Shown here piece after piece: positions 7,843-14,794 of a DNA stretch of 64,000 bases. The DNA lies in contig JAIUOB010000005.1 of assembly GCA_020161135.1 (NCBI GenBank), positions 124,001-188,000 of the forward strand. The letters run 5' to 3'. Source of the stretch: Gemmatimonadota bacterium. Its GTDB lineage: Bacteria; Gemmatimonadota; Gemmatimonadetes; Gemmatimonadales; Gemmatimonadaceae. Under the pieces are notes generated by a model. The model worked only from the letters and a program-made list of their open reading frames with translations, made no database searches and was not told the origin of the DNA. Each line of letters opens with the position of its first letter. The stretch's first letter is position 1. A program made the translations under genes and the position numbers.

Positions 7843-10635
7843 ATGCAACACGTGACACGCATGGATATTCCCCTTCTGCTGCCGGACGTGCCGGACGCGC
7901 GCGACCGGTGTGTGGCCCGCCTGACGCAGCTGCTGGGGCAGCGCGATGGCGTGGTGCGCGTGCACGTCATGCTGCCCGGGGACGTAGAGCCGGAGACCGC
8001 GTCCGCCGTCATAGTGGCGGGTGCGTCGTCCTCGTCATCCTCATCGACCCGGACAGCCACGGGCCGCGAGCCGCGCACGGTGGACACGCCGGTACTGTGC
8101 CTCCACTACGATCCCGCCCGGGTTACGCTGAACGCGGTGACCGCGCTCGCCCGCGCCGCCGGTGCGGAGGTGACCGGCCAGTTCGCGCACTTGCTCGTGC
8201 CCATCCGCGCGATCACTAGCGAAGACGACGCGCAACGCATCGAATCAGTGCTGTCGGACACGCCCGGCATCACGCACGTGTCGGTGAGTTTGGCCGGTCA
8301 GGTGGTGCGCGTGGAATACGACCGCGGGCAAACCACCCCGTCGGCGATTGGCGAGCAGCTGCGCGGGGCCGGCGCCGCGCCCGACCTCAGTGCGTTGCTG
8401 CCAGGCGTGTCGGCGCGCAACTCCAGCGCTGATGGGCGAGCGCCCGCGTCGGCGCAGGCGCGGCCTGCGTCGACGGGGCCCACCGCCCGTGACGTCGACG
8501 GCGGTGACCGAGCGGGCAGCAATGGCGCTCGCGATGCCGTCGCGGACGAGACGCTGCGCAGCGTACCGACGCCAGCGGCAGCTGGTACACGTCCGATGGC
8601 AAGCGGCGCGGCTTCGGCCAACGGCGATGCGCCGACCGCGGCCCCGGAGCTCACACAGGACCGAGGGGACGACGATCACGGTGCGGATGTCGGCGAGGAT
8701 GCCGCCTCGGACGGCGCCCCACGTGGCTGGTACGCGCGGAACCGCGAGCTCGCATGGAGCCTGGCGTCAGGCGTCTTCCTGCTGGGCGGATGGTTGCTCG
8801 AGCGCTCGCAGGCGGCCGCCCCCGGCGTGTCGCTGGCGCTCTTCATCGCGGCGTACGTGTTCGGCGCGCGCGACAACGTCGGGCATTTTCTGCGCGACCT
8901 GCGGCGCGGCAAGTTCCACTTCAACATCGACCTGCTGATGGTCGTGGCCGCGGCTGGCGCCGCGGCGTTGGGGGAGTGGGCCGAAGGCGCATTGCTGCTC
9001 TTCCTGTTCAGTCTTGGGCATGCGCTCGAGCACTATGCGCTCGGCCGGGCACGGAACGCGATCAAGGCGCTCGGCACGCTGGCGCCTTCCAAGGCGACGG
9101 TGCTGCGTGAGGAGAACGGGGTGCAGCGCGAAGTCACGCTGCCGATTGCCGACGTGAAGCCGGGCGATCAGGTCGTGGTGAAACCCGCGGAACGGGTGCC
9201 CGTCGACGGGACGGTGCGCGAGGGCCGCTCCGGGGTGAACCAGGCGCCCATCACGGGCGAGAGCGTGCCGGTCGATAAGGCGCCGGGCGATCCGGTCTTC
9301 GCCGGCACGGTGAACGGGGAAGGGGCACTCGTCATCGACGTGACCGCCGCCATCGGCGACCGCACGCTCGACCGGGTCATCAAGCTCGTGTCTGAGGCGC
9401 AGACGCAGAAGGCACCGACGCAGCAGTTTACCGAGCGCTTCGCTCGCATCTTTGTGCCGGTTGTGTTGATCGGCGACGTGCTCCTCATCGTCGTCCCGCC
9501 ACTCCTGGGGCTCCTCACGTGGCCTGAGGCGTTCGCACGGGCGATGGCCGTCCTCGTCGCCGCGAGTCCCTGCGCCTTGGCCTTGGGCACCCCCGCGGCG
9601 GTGCTGTCGGGTATCGCGCAGGCTGCGCGCAACGGCGTGTTGATCAAGGGCGGCGCGTATCTCGAGTCCCTGGGATCCATTCGCTCGCTGGCGCTCGACA
9701 AGACCGGCACGATTACCGTCGGCGAACCATCGGTGACGGACATCGTCCCGATGGCGGGCGTCGATGAGACGCTGCTCCTCGGCAACGCGGCCGCGGTGGA
9801 GCAGCGGTCACAGCACCCGCTCGCAAAGGCCGTTGTGCGCGCGGCAGAGACGCGCAAGCTCGCGTTGCCCGATGCCGGCGAGCTGCAATCCATTACGGCG
9901 CGCGGCGTCCGCGCGCCGGTGGGCGGCGCGCCGGTGGAGATTGGCCGCGCGCTGCTGTTCGAGGACGCCGGTGTGGTCGTGCCGCAGGACGTGCGCGATG
10001 CGGTCACGCGCCTGGAGCAAGCGGGCCGCAGCACGATGATCGTTCGACGCGTCGGTCACACGCCCGAATTCCTTGGCGTGTTGGGCCTCGCCGACGAACC
10101 GCGCGCGAATGCGCGCGACACGCTGGTCGCGCTCCGCGCGGCCGGCATTCAGCGCATCATCATGCTGACCGGCGACAATGCGGGTGTCGGCAATGCGGTG
10201 GGCACGGCGGTCGGTGTGGACCAGGTGCGCGCTGGTCTGCTGCCCGAAGACAAGGTGACGGCCATTCGCGAGCTCGCGGCCCAAGGGCCGGTAGCCATGG
10301 TGGGCGACGGCGTGAACGACGCACCGGCGCTTGCGCATGCGACCGTGGGCATTGCGATGGGCGGTGCGGGAACCGCCGCGGCGCTCGAGACGGCCGACGT
10401 CGCGCTCATGGGGGACGATCTTGGCCGCCTGCCCTTCGCCATCGGACTCTCCCGGGCCGCGCGGCGTGTCATTCGCCAGAATCTGTACGTCTCGCTCGGC
10501 GTGATCGCGGGGCTCGTCGTCGTGACGGTGACCGGCGTCGCGGGCATCGGCCCGGCCGTCATCGCGCACGAAGGCAGCACACTGATCGTGATCGCGAACG
10601 CGCTTCGCTTGCTGCGCTATCGGGGGCCGGTATGA
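7843..10635 (+). CDS. P1B-type heavy-metal translocating ATPase with SPC motif
   Basis: The ATG at 7843 (MQHVTRMD) gives a 930-residue ATPase; ATG 7861 is an alternative start. The first 270 residues hold two HMA-like folds without CxxC and a low-complexity Ala/Ser/Asp linker. The core is complete: TM segments from about 305, TGES actuator loop (about 471), SPC in the metal-binding helix (about 575), phosphorylation motif DKTGT (about 619), HP in QRSQHPLAKAVV, TGDN, and GDGVNDAP hinge. The end HEGSTLIVIANALRLLRY resembles the HEGGT motif of the P1B-4 subgroup that exports Zn, Co or Cd; metal choice remains inferred. A 154-bp gap separates it from the preceding operon, so it may have its own promoter. 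Its stop overlaps the next frame (ATGA). Confidence 0.9.
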   Translation: MQHVTRMDIPLLLPDVPDARDRCVARLTQLLGQRDGVVRVHVMLPGDVEPETASAVIVAGASSSSSSSTRTATGREPRTVDTPVLCLHYDPARVTLNAVTALARAAGAEVTGQFAHLLVPIRAITSEDDAQRIESVLSDTPGITHVSVSLAGQVVRVEYDRGQTTPSAIGEQLRGAGAAPDLSALLPGVSARNSSADGRAPASAQARPASTGPTARDVDGGDRAGSNGARDAVADETLRSVPTPAAAGTRPMASGAASANGDAPTAAPELTQDRGDDDHGADVGEDAASDGAPRGWYARNRELAWSLASGVFLLGGWLLERSQAAAPGVSLALFIAAYVFGARDNVGHFLRDLRRGKFHFNIDLLMVVAAAGAAALGEWAEGALLLFLFSLGHALEHYALGRARNAIKALGTLAPSKATVLREENGVQREVTLPIADVKPGDQVVVKPAERVPVDGTVREGRSGVNQAPITGESVPVDKAPGDPVFAGTVNGEGALVIDVTAAIGDRTLDRVIKLVSEAQTQKAPTQQFTERFARIFVPVVLIGDVLLIVVPPLLGLLTWPEAFARAMAVLVAASPCALALGTPAAVLSGIAQAARNGVLIKGGAYLESLGSIRSLALDKTGTITVGEPSVTDIVPMAGVDETLLLGNAAAVEQRSQHPLAKAVVRAAETRKLALPDAGELQSITARGVRAPVGGAPVEIGRALLFEDAGVVVPQDVRDAVTRLEQAGRSTMIVRRVGHTPEFLGVLGLADEPRANARDTLVALRAAGIQRIIMLTGDNAGVGNAVGTAVGVDQVRAGLLPEDKVTAIRELAAQGPVAMVGDGVNDAPALAHATVGIAMGGAGTAAALETADVALMGDDLGRLPFAIGLSRAARRVIRQNLYVSLGVIAGLVVVTVTGVAGIGPAVIAHEGSTLIVIANALRLLRYRGPV

Positions 10636-11345
10636 GCTGCCGACGGGACGTGCGTGCCCAGGCATGCGCAGGGCGGGGACAGGGGCGCACGCGAGCGCCG
10701 TTCTCGCGCCCGGTAACCGCGCGCCCGGTGACCGCGCGCACGCTGACCGCGCGCACGCTGACCGCGCGCACGCTGACCGCGCGCACGCTGACCGCGCGCA
10801 CGCTGACCGCGCGCACGCTGACCGCGCGCACGCTGACCGCGCGCACGCTGACCGCGCGCTGGACGATGCTCGCCGTGCTCGCGTCGGTCGCCGTAACGGG
10901 ATGCGGCACGCGATGGCCACGCGCGGGGAGCGAGGCCGCGACGCGGCGCTGGCCGGCGACGCTCATCGGGGAGTGGAGCGCCCCACAGCGGCTGGCGCCC
11001 GGCCGCACTGCACCGGACTCGGTAGTGTGGGCCCTGGGGGCCCAGGGGGTTATGCATCGGGTCGAGGTGCGTGTGCGAAACCCCGCGAGCCCGCGGTCGC
11101 TGTCCAGCGGACGCCTCTGGTGGTGGATCGAGGACGCGCCCGGAGGAACGTCGACCGCGGACCCGGGCCGGGCCGGGCGCACCACCGTGCTCTGCGTAAG
11201 TCAGCAACCAGGGCGCAATCTAGAATGCGGCTATGTCACGCTCGACTCGACCGGCGGGACGGATCGCACACATCTGCGCCTGACGTGGACCGGGAAGACC
11301 TTCCCGACACAGCGCTGGTCCTTCGTCGGCCGCCAGGGTCGCTGA
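10632..11345 (+). CDS. Putative lipoprotein with a minisatellite-expanded N-terminal frame
   Basis: The open frame begins at ATG 10632, overlapping the ATPase stop. Its first 78 codons are Arg/Thr-rich and contain eight copies of the pentapeptide unit ARTLT encoded by a 15-bp tandem repeat. A clear export signal follows: MLAVLASVAVTGC, with lipobox VTGC, whose ATG is at 10866. I think 10866 is the likelier functional start (159 residues), since an N-region of 78 residues would be abnormal; the 15-bp unit keeps the frame open either way. The mature part is beta-rich (GEWSAPQRLAPG, then GRLWWWIEDAPGG, then TTVLCVSQQPGRNLECGYVTLDSTGGTDRTHLRLTWTGKTF) with two Cys that could form a disulfide. No family was recognised. 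Confidence 0.5.
   Translation: MSCRRDVRAQACAGRGQGRTRAPFSRPVTARPVTARTLTARTLTARTLTARTLTARTLTARTLTARTLTARTLTARWTMLAVLASVAVTGCGTRWPRAGSEAATRRWPATLIGEWSAPQRLAPGRTAPDSVVWALGAQGVMHRVEVRVRNPASPRSLSSGRLWWWIEDAPGGTSTADPGRAGRTTVLCVSQQPGRNLECGYVTLDSTGGTDRTHLRLTWTGKTFPTQRWSFVGRQGR
10710..10860 (+). repeat. 15-bp tandem repeat, about ten copies
   Basis: The unit CGCTGACCGCGCGCA occurs eight times in perfect head-to-tail order from about 10741 to 10860 (the last copy ends in T). Two degenerate copies (CCCGGTAACCGCGCG and CCCGGTGACCGCGCG) stand just before. Because the unit is five codons long, copy-number change would not shift the frame of the lipoprotein ORF. Perfect identity of adjacent copies suggests recent expansion by slippage or recombination. 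There are no unique spacers, so it is not a CRISPR. Confidence 0.95.
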
Positions 11346-11459
11346 CATGCGCGCTCGACCACATGCACACCCATGCACGATGGACGATCTGCGCCGGCGC
11401 CGCGCCGTGGGCCGAGCGCGCGGACGCGCGCGCACACTTATCCCGTCTGTGGAGCGCAC

Positions 11460-12167
11460 ATGAGCGGCGATGAGCTGATCGCGGCTGCGAAACGCGTCAT
11501 CTTGCGTCGCCAGGAGGCCATCTCGAACAACTTGGCGAACGCGTCGACGACCGGCTTCAAGGGCGAGCACGTCTTCGCGCGGATGCTCGCGGGCGCGGCG
11601 GCCGATGCCGGGCCGGTGGCAGAGAGTCAGACCGACCTGCGGCCGGGCGCGCTGGAATCGACGGGTCGTCCGCTCGACTTGGCGCTTGAGGGGCCCGGCT
11701 TCTTCGTGGTCAACACCGCAGCGGGCGAGCGGCTCACGCGGGGCGGGTCCTTCTCGCTCACCGCCGATGGGGCGGTGGTGGATGCGCATGGCAATGCGCT
11801 CCTCGGAGAGGGCGGCGGCATTCGCATTCCCTCGGGTGCCCCCGTCGGGAGCATTGGGGTGGACGGGGCTGGGCAGGTGCGTGTGGACGGGCGGATCGTC
11901 GACCGGCTTCGTGTAGAGCGCACGCCGGGGGATGTGGTGCTCGAACGCCAGGGGAGTGGCCTCTTCGTGCCGCCAGCGACGCGACTCCCCGACCGCAACG
12001 CGACCGGCGTCCGCCAAGGCGCACTCGAGGCCAGCAATGTGAACATCCTCGACGGCTTGGTGGAGCTCGTCCTGATCCAGCGCGCGTACGGTGCGCTGCA
12101 CCAAGTCGACGCCATCGCGGAATCGGTGGAGGGCTTAGCCACGGAGTTGGGGAAGCCGGCTACGTGA
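11460..12167 (+). CDS. Flagellar basal-body rod protein, FlgF/FlgG family
   Basis: The ATG at 11460 gives a 235-residue protein with the Flg hook/basal-body N-domain: DELIAAAKRVILRRQEAISNNLANASTTGFKGEHV, where SNNLAN and the following TTGFK are family hallmarks. The central region (STGRPLDLALEGPGFFVV, GERLTRGGSFSLTADG) is typical of FlgF/FlgG. The C-terminal coiled coil (QGALEASNVNILDGLVELVLIQRAYGALHQVDAIAES) ends the protein as in rod proteins. It is shorter than most FlgG (about 260) and close to FlgF. No other flagellar gene is present in the window: it stands between a lipoprotein and a DUF6328-type gene. Whether it serves a flagellum encoded elsewhere or is a stranded copy cannot be told. 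Confidence 0.85.
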   Translation: MSGDELIAAAKRVILRRQEAISNNLANASTTGFKGEHVFARMLAGAAADAGPVAESQTDLRPGALESTGRPLDLALEGPGFFVVNTAAGERLTRGGSFSLTADGAVVDAHGNALLGEGGGIRIPSGAPVGSIGVDGAGQVRVDGRIVDRLRVERTPGDVVLERQGSGLFVPPATRLPDRNATGVRQGALEASNVNILDGLVELVLIQRAYGALHQVDAIAESVEGLATELGKPAT

Positions 12168-12242
12168 ACCAGACGGCGCTGGGGGTCAGTATGAGCCGTG
12201 GCGTGTGTTGTGTTTGCACATGCTAACCCACGGCCCGAGACT

Positions 12243-12746
12243 GTGAGCAGCAACGCTGAGCCCGCGGAAAGGGACCGCGAGTCCGCCCGGGATGGCGCGG
12301 GCGATCTCGGGGATTTGCTACAAGAGCTGCGCGTGCTTCTGCAGGGCGTGCAGGTGCTCACCGGGTTCCTTATCGTCCTCCCCTTCAGCGAAGGGTTCGC
12401 GCGGGTCGGGCCTGGTCACCGCCGCCTCTACGTCGTGCTCTTCGTCTGCGCGCTGGTCAGTCTCGTGCTCTTCAGTGCGCCGGCGGCGCAACACCGGATT
12501 TTGACCCCGCTCAGCGACCGCATCCGGTTCAAGCGCGGATCGACGCGTCTGGTGGTGGCGGGCATGGTCCCGTTCTCGGTCGCGTTGGTCCTCGCCACGC
12601 ACTTCGTACTCACCCACGTGGCCGGTACCCGCGTGGCCGACGTGGTCAGCGCGGTAGTTGCCGCCGCGATCTTCATGCTGTGGTGGATGATCCCACTCGT
12701 GCGCCGACGCGACGTGGCGCATAGTGCGTCCGCACGCGACCTCTAA
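12243..12746 (+). CDS. DUF6328-type four-helix membrane protein
   Basis: A membrane protein of about 167 residues from GTG 12243; a GTG at 12198 would add 15 residues and cannot be excluded. After a charged N-tail (SSNAEPAERDRESARDGAGD) the motif LLQELRVLLQGVQVLTGFLIVLPFSEGF is characteristic of DUF6328 proteins. Four hydrophobic helices follow: about 33-52, about 64-82, about 103-123, and about 134-151. The loop APAAQHRILTPLSDRIRFKRGS is cytoplasmic by the positive-inside rule. The function of the family is not established. It is 75 bp after the FlgF/G-like gene and could share its transcript. A 146-bp convergent gap with no clear hairpin follows. Confidence 0.65.
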   Translation: MSSNAEPAERDRESARDGAGDLGDLLQELRVLLQGVQVLTGFLIVLPFSEGFARVGPGHRRLYVVLFVCALVSLVLFSAPAAQHRILTPLSDRIRFKRGSTRLVVAGMVPFSVALVLATHFVLTHVAGTRVADVVSAVVAAAIFMLWWMIPLVRRRDVAHSASARDL

Positions 12747-12892
12747 CCGCATACTTCGGGTCGCGGTGCGAGCTCGTGGAGCACGCGGGATTCCGGCTCC
12801 TTGGCCGGTGCGCGCCGGCGTGGGCATACACGGCGAGCTTTCGAGTGGCGTGACGGCGCGGCGCGGCGGAGCGGGCCGGGACACGGTCAGGT

Positions 12893-13204
12893 CTAGCCGT
12901 AGGCTCCCGACTGCATCTGTGCAACGACTCGAAACACGTGAGCCCGGCCTTCCGCGCTCCCCATCATCGCACGCGGGGCGCGTCCGCCGAGCGCGGGGAC
13001 GGGGCGCCGGAGCCACTCGGCGAGCCAACCGACCGCGTCGAAGGGCTGCCCATTCCCGCTTTCCTGCACGATGCGCTCGACCCGCGCGATCAGAGCGCGC
13101 GCCTCGGGGAGGGCGTAGATCCACGCCGTCCCCGAGGCCAGCCGTCGCGAGCGCATGTGATGTCGAGCGCCCGGCGTCGGGCGCGCAGCGCGTCTGGAGC
13201 GCAT
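12893..13204 (-). CDS. ParS/MbcA-like (DUF2384) antitoxin-type protein
   Basis: A 103-residue minus-strand product (ATG 13204; an internal ATG at 13156 is an alternative). Residues about 52-103 match the toxin-binding domain of the Xre/MbcA/ParS antitoxin family: FDAVGWLAEWLRRPVPALGGRAPRAMMGSAEGRAHVFRVVAQMQSGAYG, with the typical WL..P..ALGG..P core and a final short helix ending GAYG. The usual partner is a RES-domain NAD-degrading toxin, but none lies next to it. It follows the AbrB-like gene by 21 nt and is probably co-transcribed with it. The Arg-rich N-terminus has no recognisable helix-turn-helix. Confidence 0.6.
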   Translation of the reverse strand: MRSRRAARPTPGARHHMRSRRLASGTAWIYALPEARALIARVERIVQESGNGQPFDAVGWLAEWLRRPVPALGGRAPRAMMGSAEGRAHVFRVVAQMQSGAYG

Positions 13205-13225
13205 GGTCGCCGTCCGTCGCCGGCG

Positions 13226-13498
13226 CTACAGGGCGCGGCGATCCAGCAGGCGTTGCACGTGGTCGGCAAGCCGGTCGTCGAACGCCAGCTCGGTCGCCAC
13301 GGAATCCTCGAAGTCGACGCCAAACACGCCGGCCCATGCGCCGAGCGCGATCCGTTCCAAGGCCGTGGCGTTCACGACGCGCAGCACGCCACGGTCGACG
13401 ACGAATCCCACACGTTCCCTCGGCTGCAGGTCCAGCGCGTCGCGCGCACTGAGCGGGATCGTGATCTGCCAGCGGTCATTGAGTGGCGCCGTGACCAT
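13226..13498 (-). CDS. AbrB/SpoVT-like DNA-binding protein, antitoxin-like
   Basis: From ATG 13498 the product has 90 residues and begins with a swapped-hairpin AbrB-type domain: MVTAPLNDRWQITIPLSARDALDLQPRERVGFVVDRGVLRVV. The remainder (about 45-90) is an acidic helical tail, as in VapB/MazE-like antitoxins whose C-terminus wraps a toxin. The frame stays open upstream to ATG 13756 and beyond. The extra segment from about 13,700 to 13,500 (Leu/Ala/Glu-rich, low in Pro) looks protein-like, so the true start could be further upstream. No PIN or MazF-type toxin is adjacent. It precedes the ParS-like gene by 21 nt. Confidence 0.55.
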   Translation of the reverse strand: MVTAPLNDRWQITIPLSARDALDLQPRERVGFVVDRGVLRVVNATALERIALGAWAGVFGVDFEDSVATELAFDDRLADHVQRLLDRRAL

Positions 13499-13869
13499 CG
13501 CCGACTTGAGTGGGAGCGCGGTGCGGACCCCGCGCTCACCGATCACGCGCTCGAGCAAGAGCAGTTCTTGGGTCGCCCACTCCAAGGCGCGCAGGGACGC
13601 ACGGGACTCCAATGCGTCCCCCGCCTCGCTGGTGGTGGCATGGGCGACGAGGAGTTGGCGGCGCTGCGCACCCGCTTGGGCATGCTCCTCAAGAAGCAGT
13701 ATCGCTGTACCCTCGCATGTCCGCCTCCCGCGCGGCCGGGGCGGCGGCCGTGACATCGTAGAGCCATTCGAGCGTGACGGGTGTGGGCACAGGCATGGGT
13801 GGATGCGAGGAGGAGAGCGGACGACTCCCAAATCTCCGGGCCCGGAGACCTGAAGCGGAGCGCGGATGT

Positions 13870-13895
13870 GACGCATAGTCTGTAGACCCATAGTC
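13870..13895 (+). promoter_or_regulatory. Double C-box operator of the controller-type regulator
   Basis: Two half-operators, GACGCATAGTC (13870-13880) and GACCCATAGTC (13885-13895), are separated by TGTA. Each has the imperfect GAC/GTC dyad, and the pair reproduces the layout of controller-protein operators of restriction-modification systems (GACnnATAGTC, 4-nt spacer, GACnnATAGTC), in which two dimers bind side by side for activation and then repression. It lies 26 nt upstream of the XRE gene start. The motif match is direct; binding by the adjacent protein is inferred. Confidence 0.8.
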
Positions 13896-13920
13896 TGCAT
13901 TGTCAAACACTCGCTGGGTG

Positions 13921-14172
13921 ATGACAGCGACCAGTATTCGAGAGGCGGCAGGACGGGTGCTCCGGGCGAGCCGGGAGGCGCAGGCGATCAGCCAGGAACA
14001 GCTCGGGTTCCAGGCCGGCCTCCACCGGACCTACATCAGCTCGGCTGAGCGAGGCCAGCGCAACCTCTCGCTCGAATCGCTCAGTCGATGGCTGGCCGCG
14101 CTGGGGATGAGCTGGGAGGGGTTCGGCGCCGCCATGGACGGAGAGCGCACCCGTCGCCGCCGAGGCAGCTGA
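13921..14172 (+). CDS. XRE-family controller (C) protein-like regulator
   Basis: The ATG at 13921 (MTATSIREAAGRVLR) gives 83 residues; an upstream TTG at 13900 is less likely. The whole protein is one XRE helix-turn-helix: VLRASREAQAISQEQLGFQAGLHRTYISSAERGQRNLSLESLSRWLAALGM. The recognition-helix block LHRTYIS..ERG.RN.SLE matches restriction-modification controller proteins very closely, including the conserved Arg that reads the C-box. With the double C-box just upstream, this should be an autoregulated activator/repressor. No methyltransferase or cognate endonuclease gene follows; the next gene is the Qat operon, 622 bp downstream. Its target may therefore be only itself, or the defence operon. 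Confidence 0.85.
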   Translation: MTATSIREAAGRVLRASREAQAISQEQLGFQAGLHRTYISSAERGQRNLSLESLSRWLAALGMSWEGFGAAMDGERTRRRRGS

Positions 14173-14794
14173 CTTGGGTATGGCCGAGACGTGGGACTAC
14201 CCACGGATGGCCTCAACGGATGAGTCTGGTTGCCTCGAGCGTGGTGCCCCGGGGGGCATGGTCGGGTCGTGTGCCGCGCCGCGCGCCGCCCGTGCGCGTT
14301 GAGGGCGTACCTACCGCGCGGCCACGGTGGCGGCGGCCGTGAGCCCCTCGGGGAACGGTTGCACCATCCTCCGCCTTCTTGGCGCGACGGTGGACGCACT
14401 GGCGCGCCGCCGCTTCCCGCCAGGCACGCTGCGGGCGCGCGCCCCTGCCGGCACGTCTCAGTAGGGTACCTTGTGGCTCAGCTGCGCCCATTGCAGTGGC
14501 CCGCCGCACGCGAAATTGAGGCGGACGTTGCCCACGTCGTGACCGCGGACCGCCCCCGTCGCGAACACCGGGAGGCTGTCTCGCCGACGTTGGCGGGGCT
14601 TCGGGTGCGAAAGCACAGTGCTCGCGTGCCGTCGTCTTGCGCAGCACACGCTGCGGAGCACCACGCGATGCGCCGCGTGCTGCGCACAGGGTGCCGTGCT
14701 GCGCGATGGCGTGCTCACCCGTAACTTCGGGGCGGCCGTTCGACGGTGCACGCGCTCGCGCGCCCGGCAATCGCGGGTCTCCCGGAGGGTGCGT
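14173..14794. other. Intergenic stretch before the Qat operon, no convincing gene
   Basis: These 622 bp between the C-protein-like gene and qatA contain no gene I can support. The plus-strand frames are Arg/Pro-rich with no domain. One minus-strand frame ending at 14458 finishes with a rather protein-like tail (VFATGAVRGHDVGNVRLNF, then ACGGPLQWAQLSHKVPY), but it has no plausible start or upstream part. It could be the remnant of a lost gene. A GGAGG ribosome-binding site at 14784-14788 belongs to qatA. No second C-box was found. Confidence 0.5.

Noticed and set aside
10710..10860. Possible CRISPR array.
   Set aside because: The 15-bp units are contiguous with no spacers and no cas genes are present.
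14230..14724. Plus-strand open frame between the C-protein gene and qatA.
   Set aside because: Arg/His/Pro-rich composition typical of a chance frame, no ribosome site, no domain.
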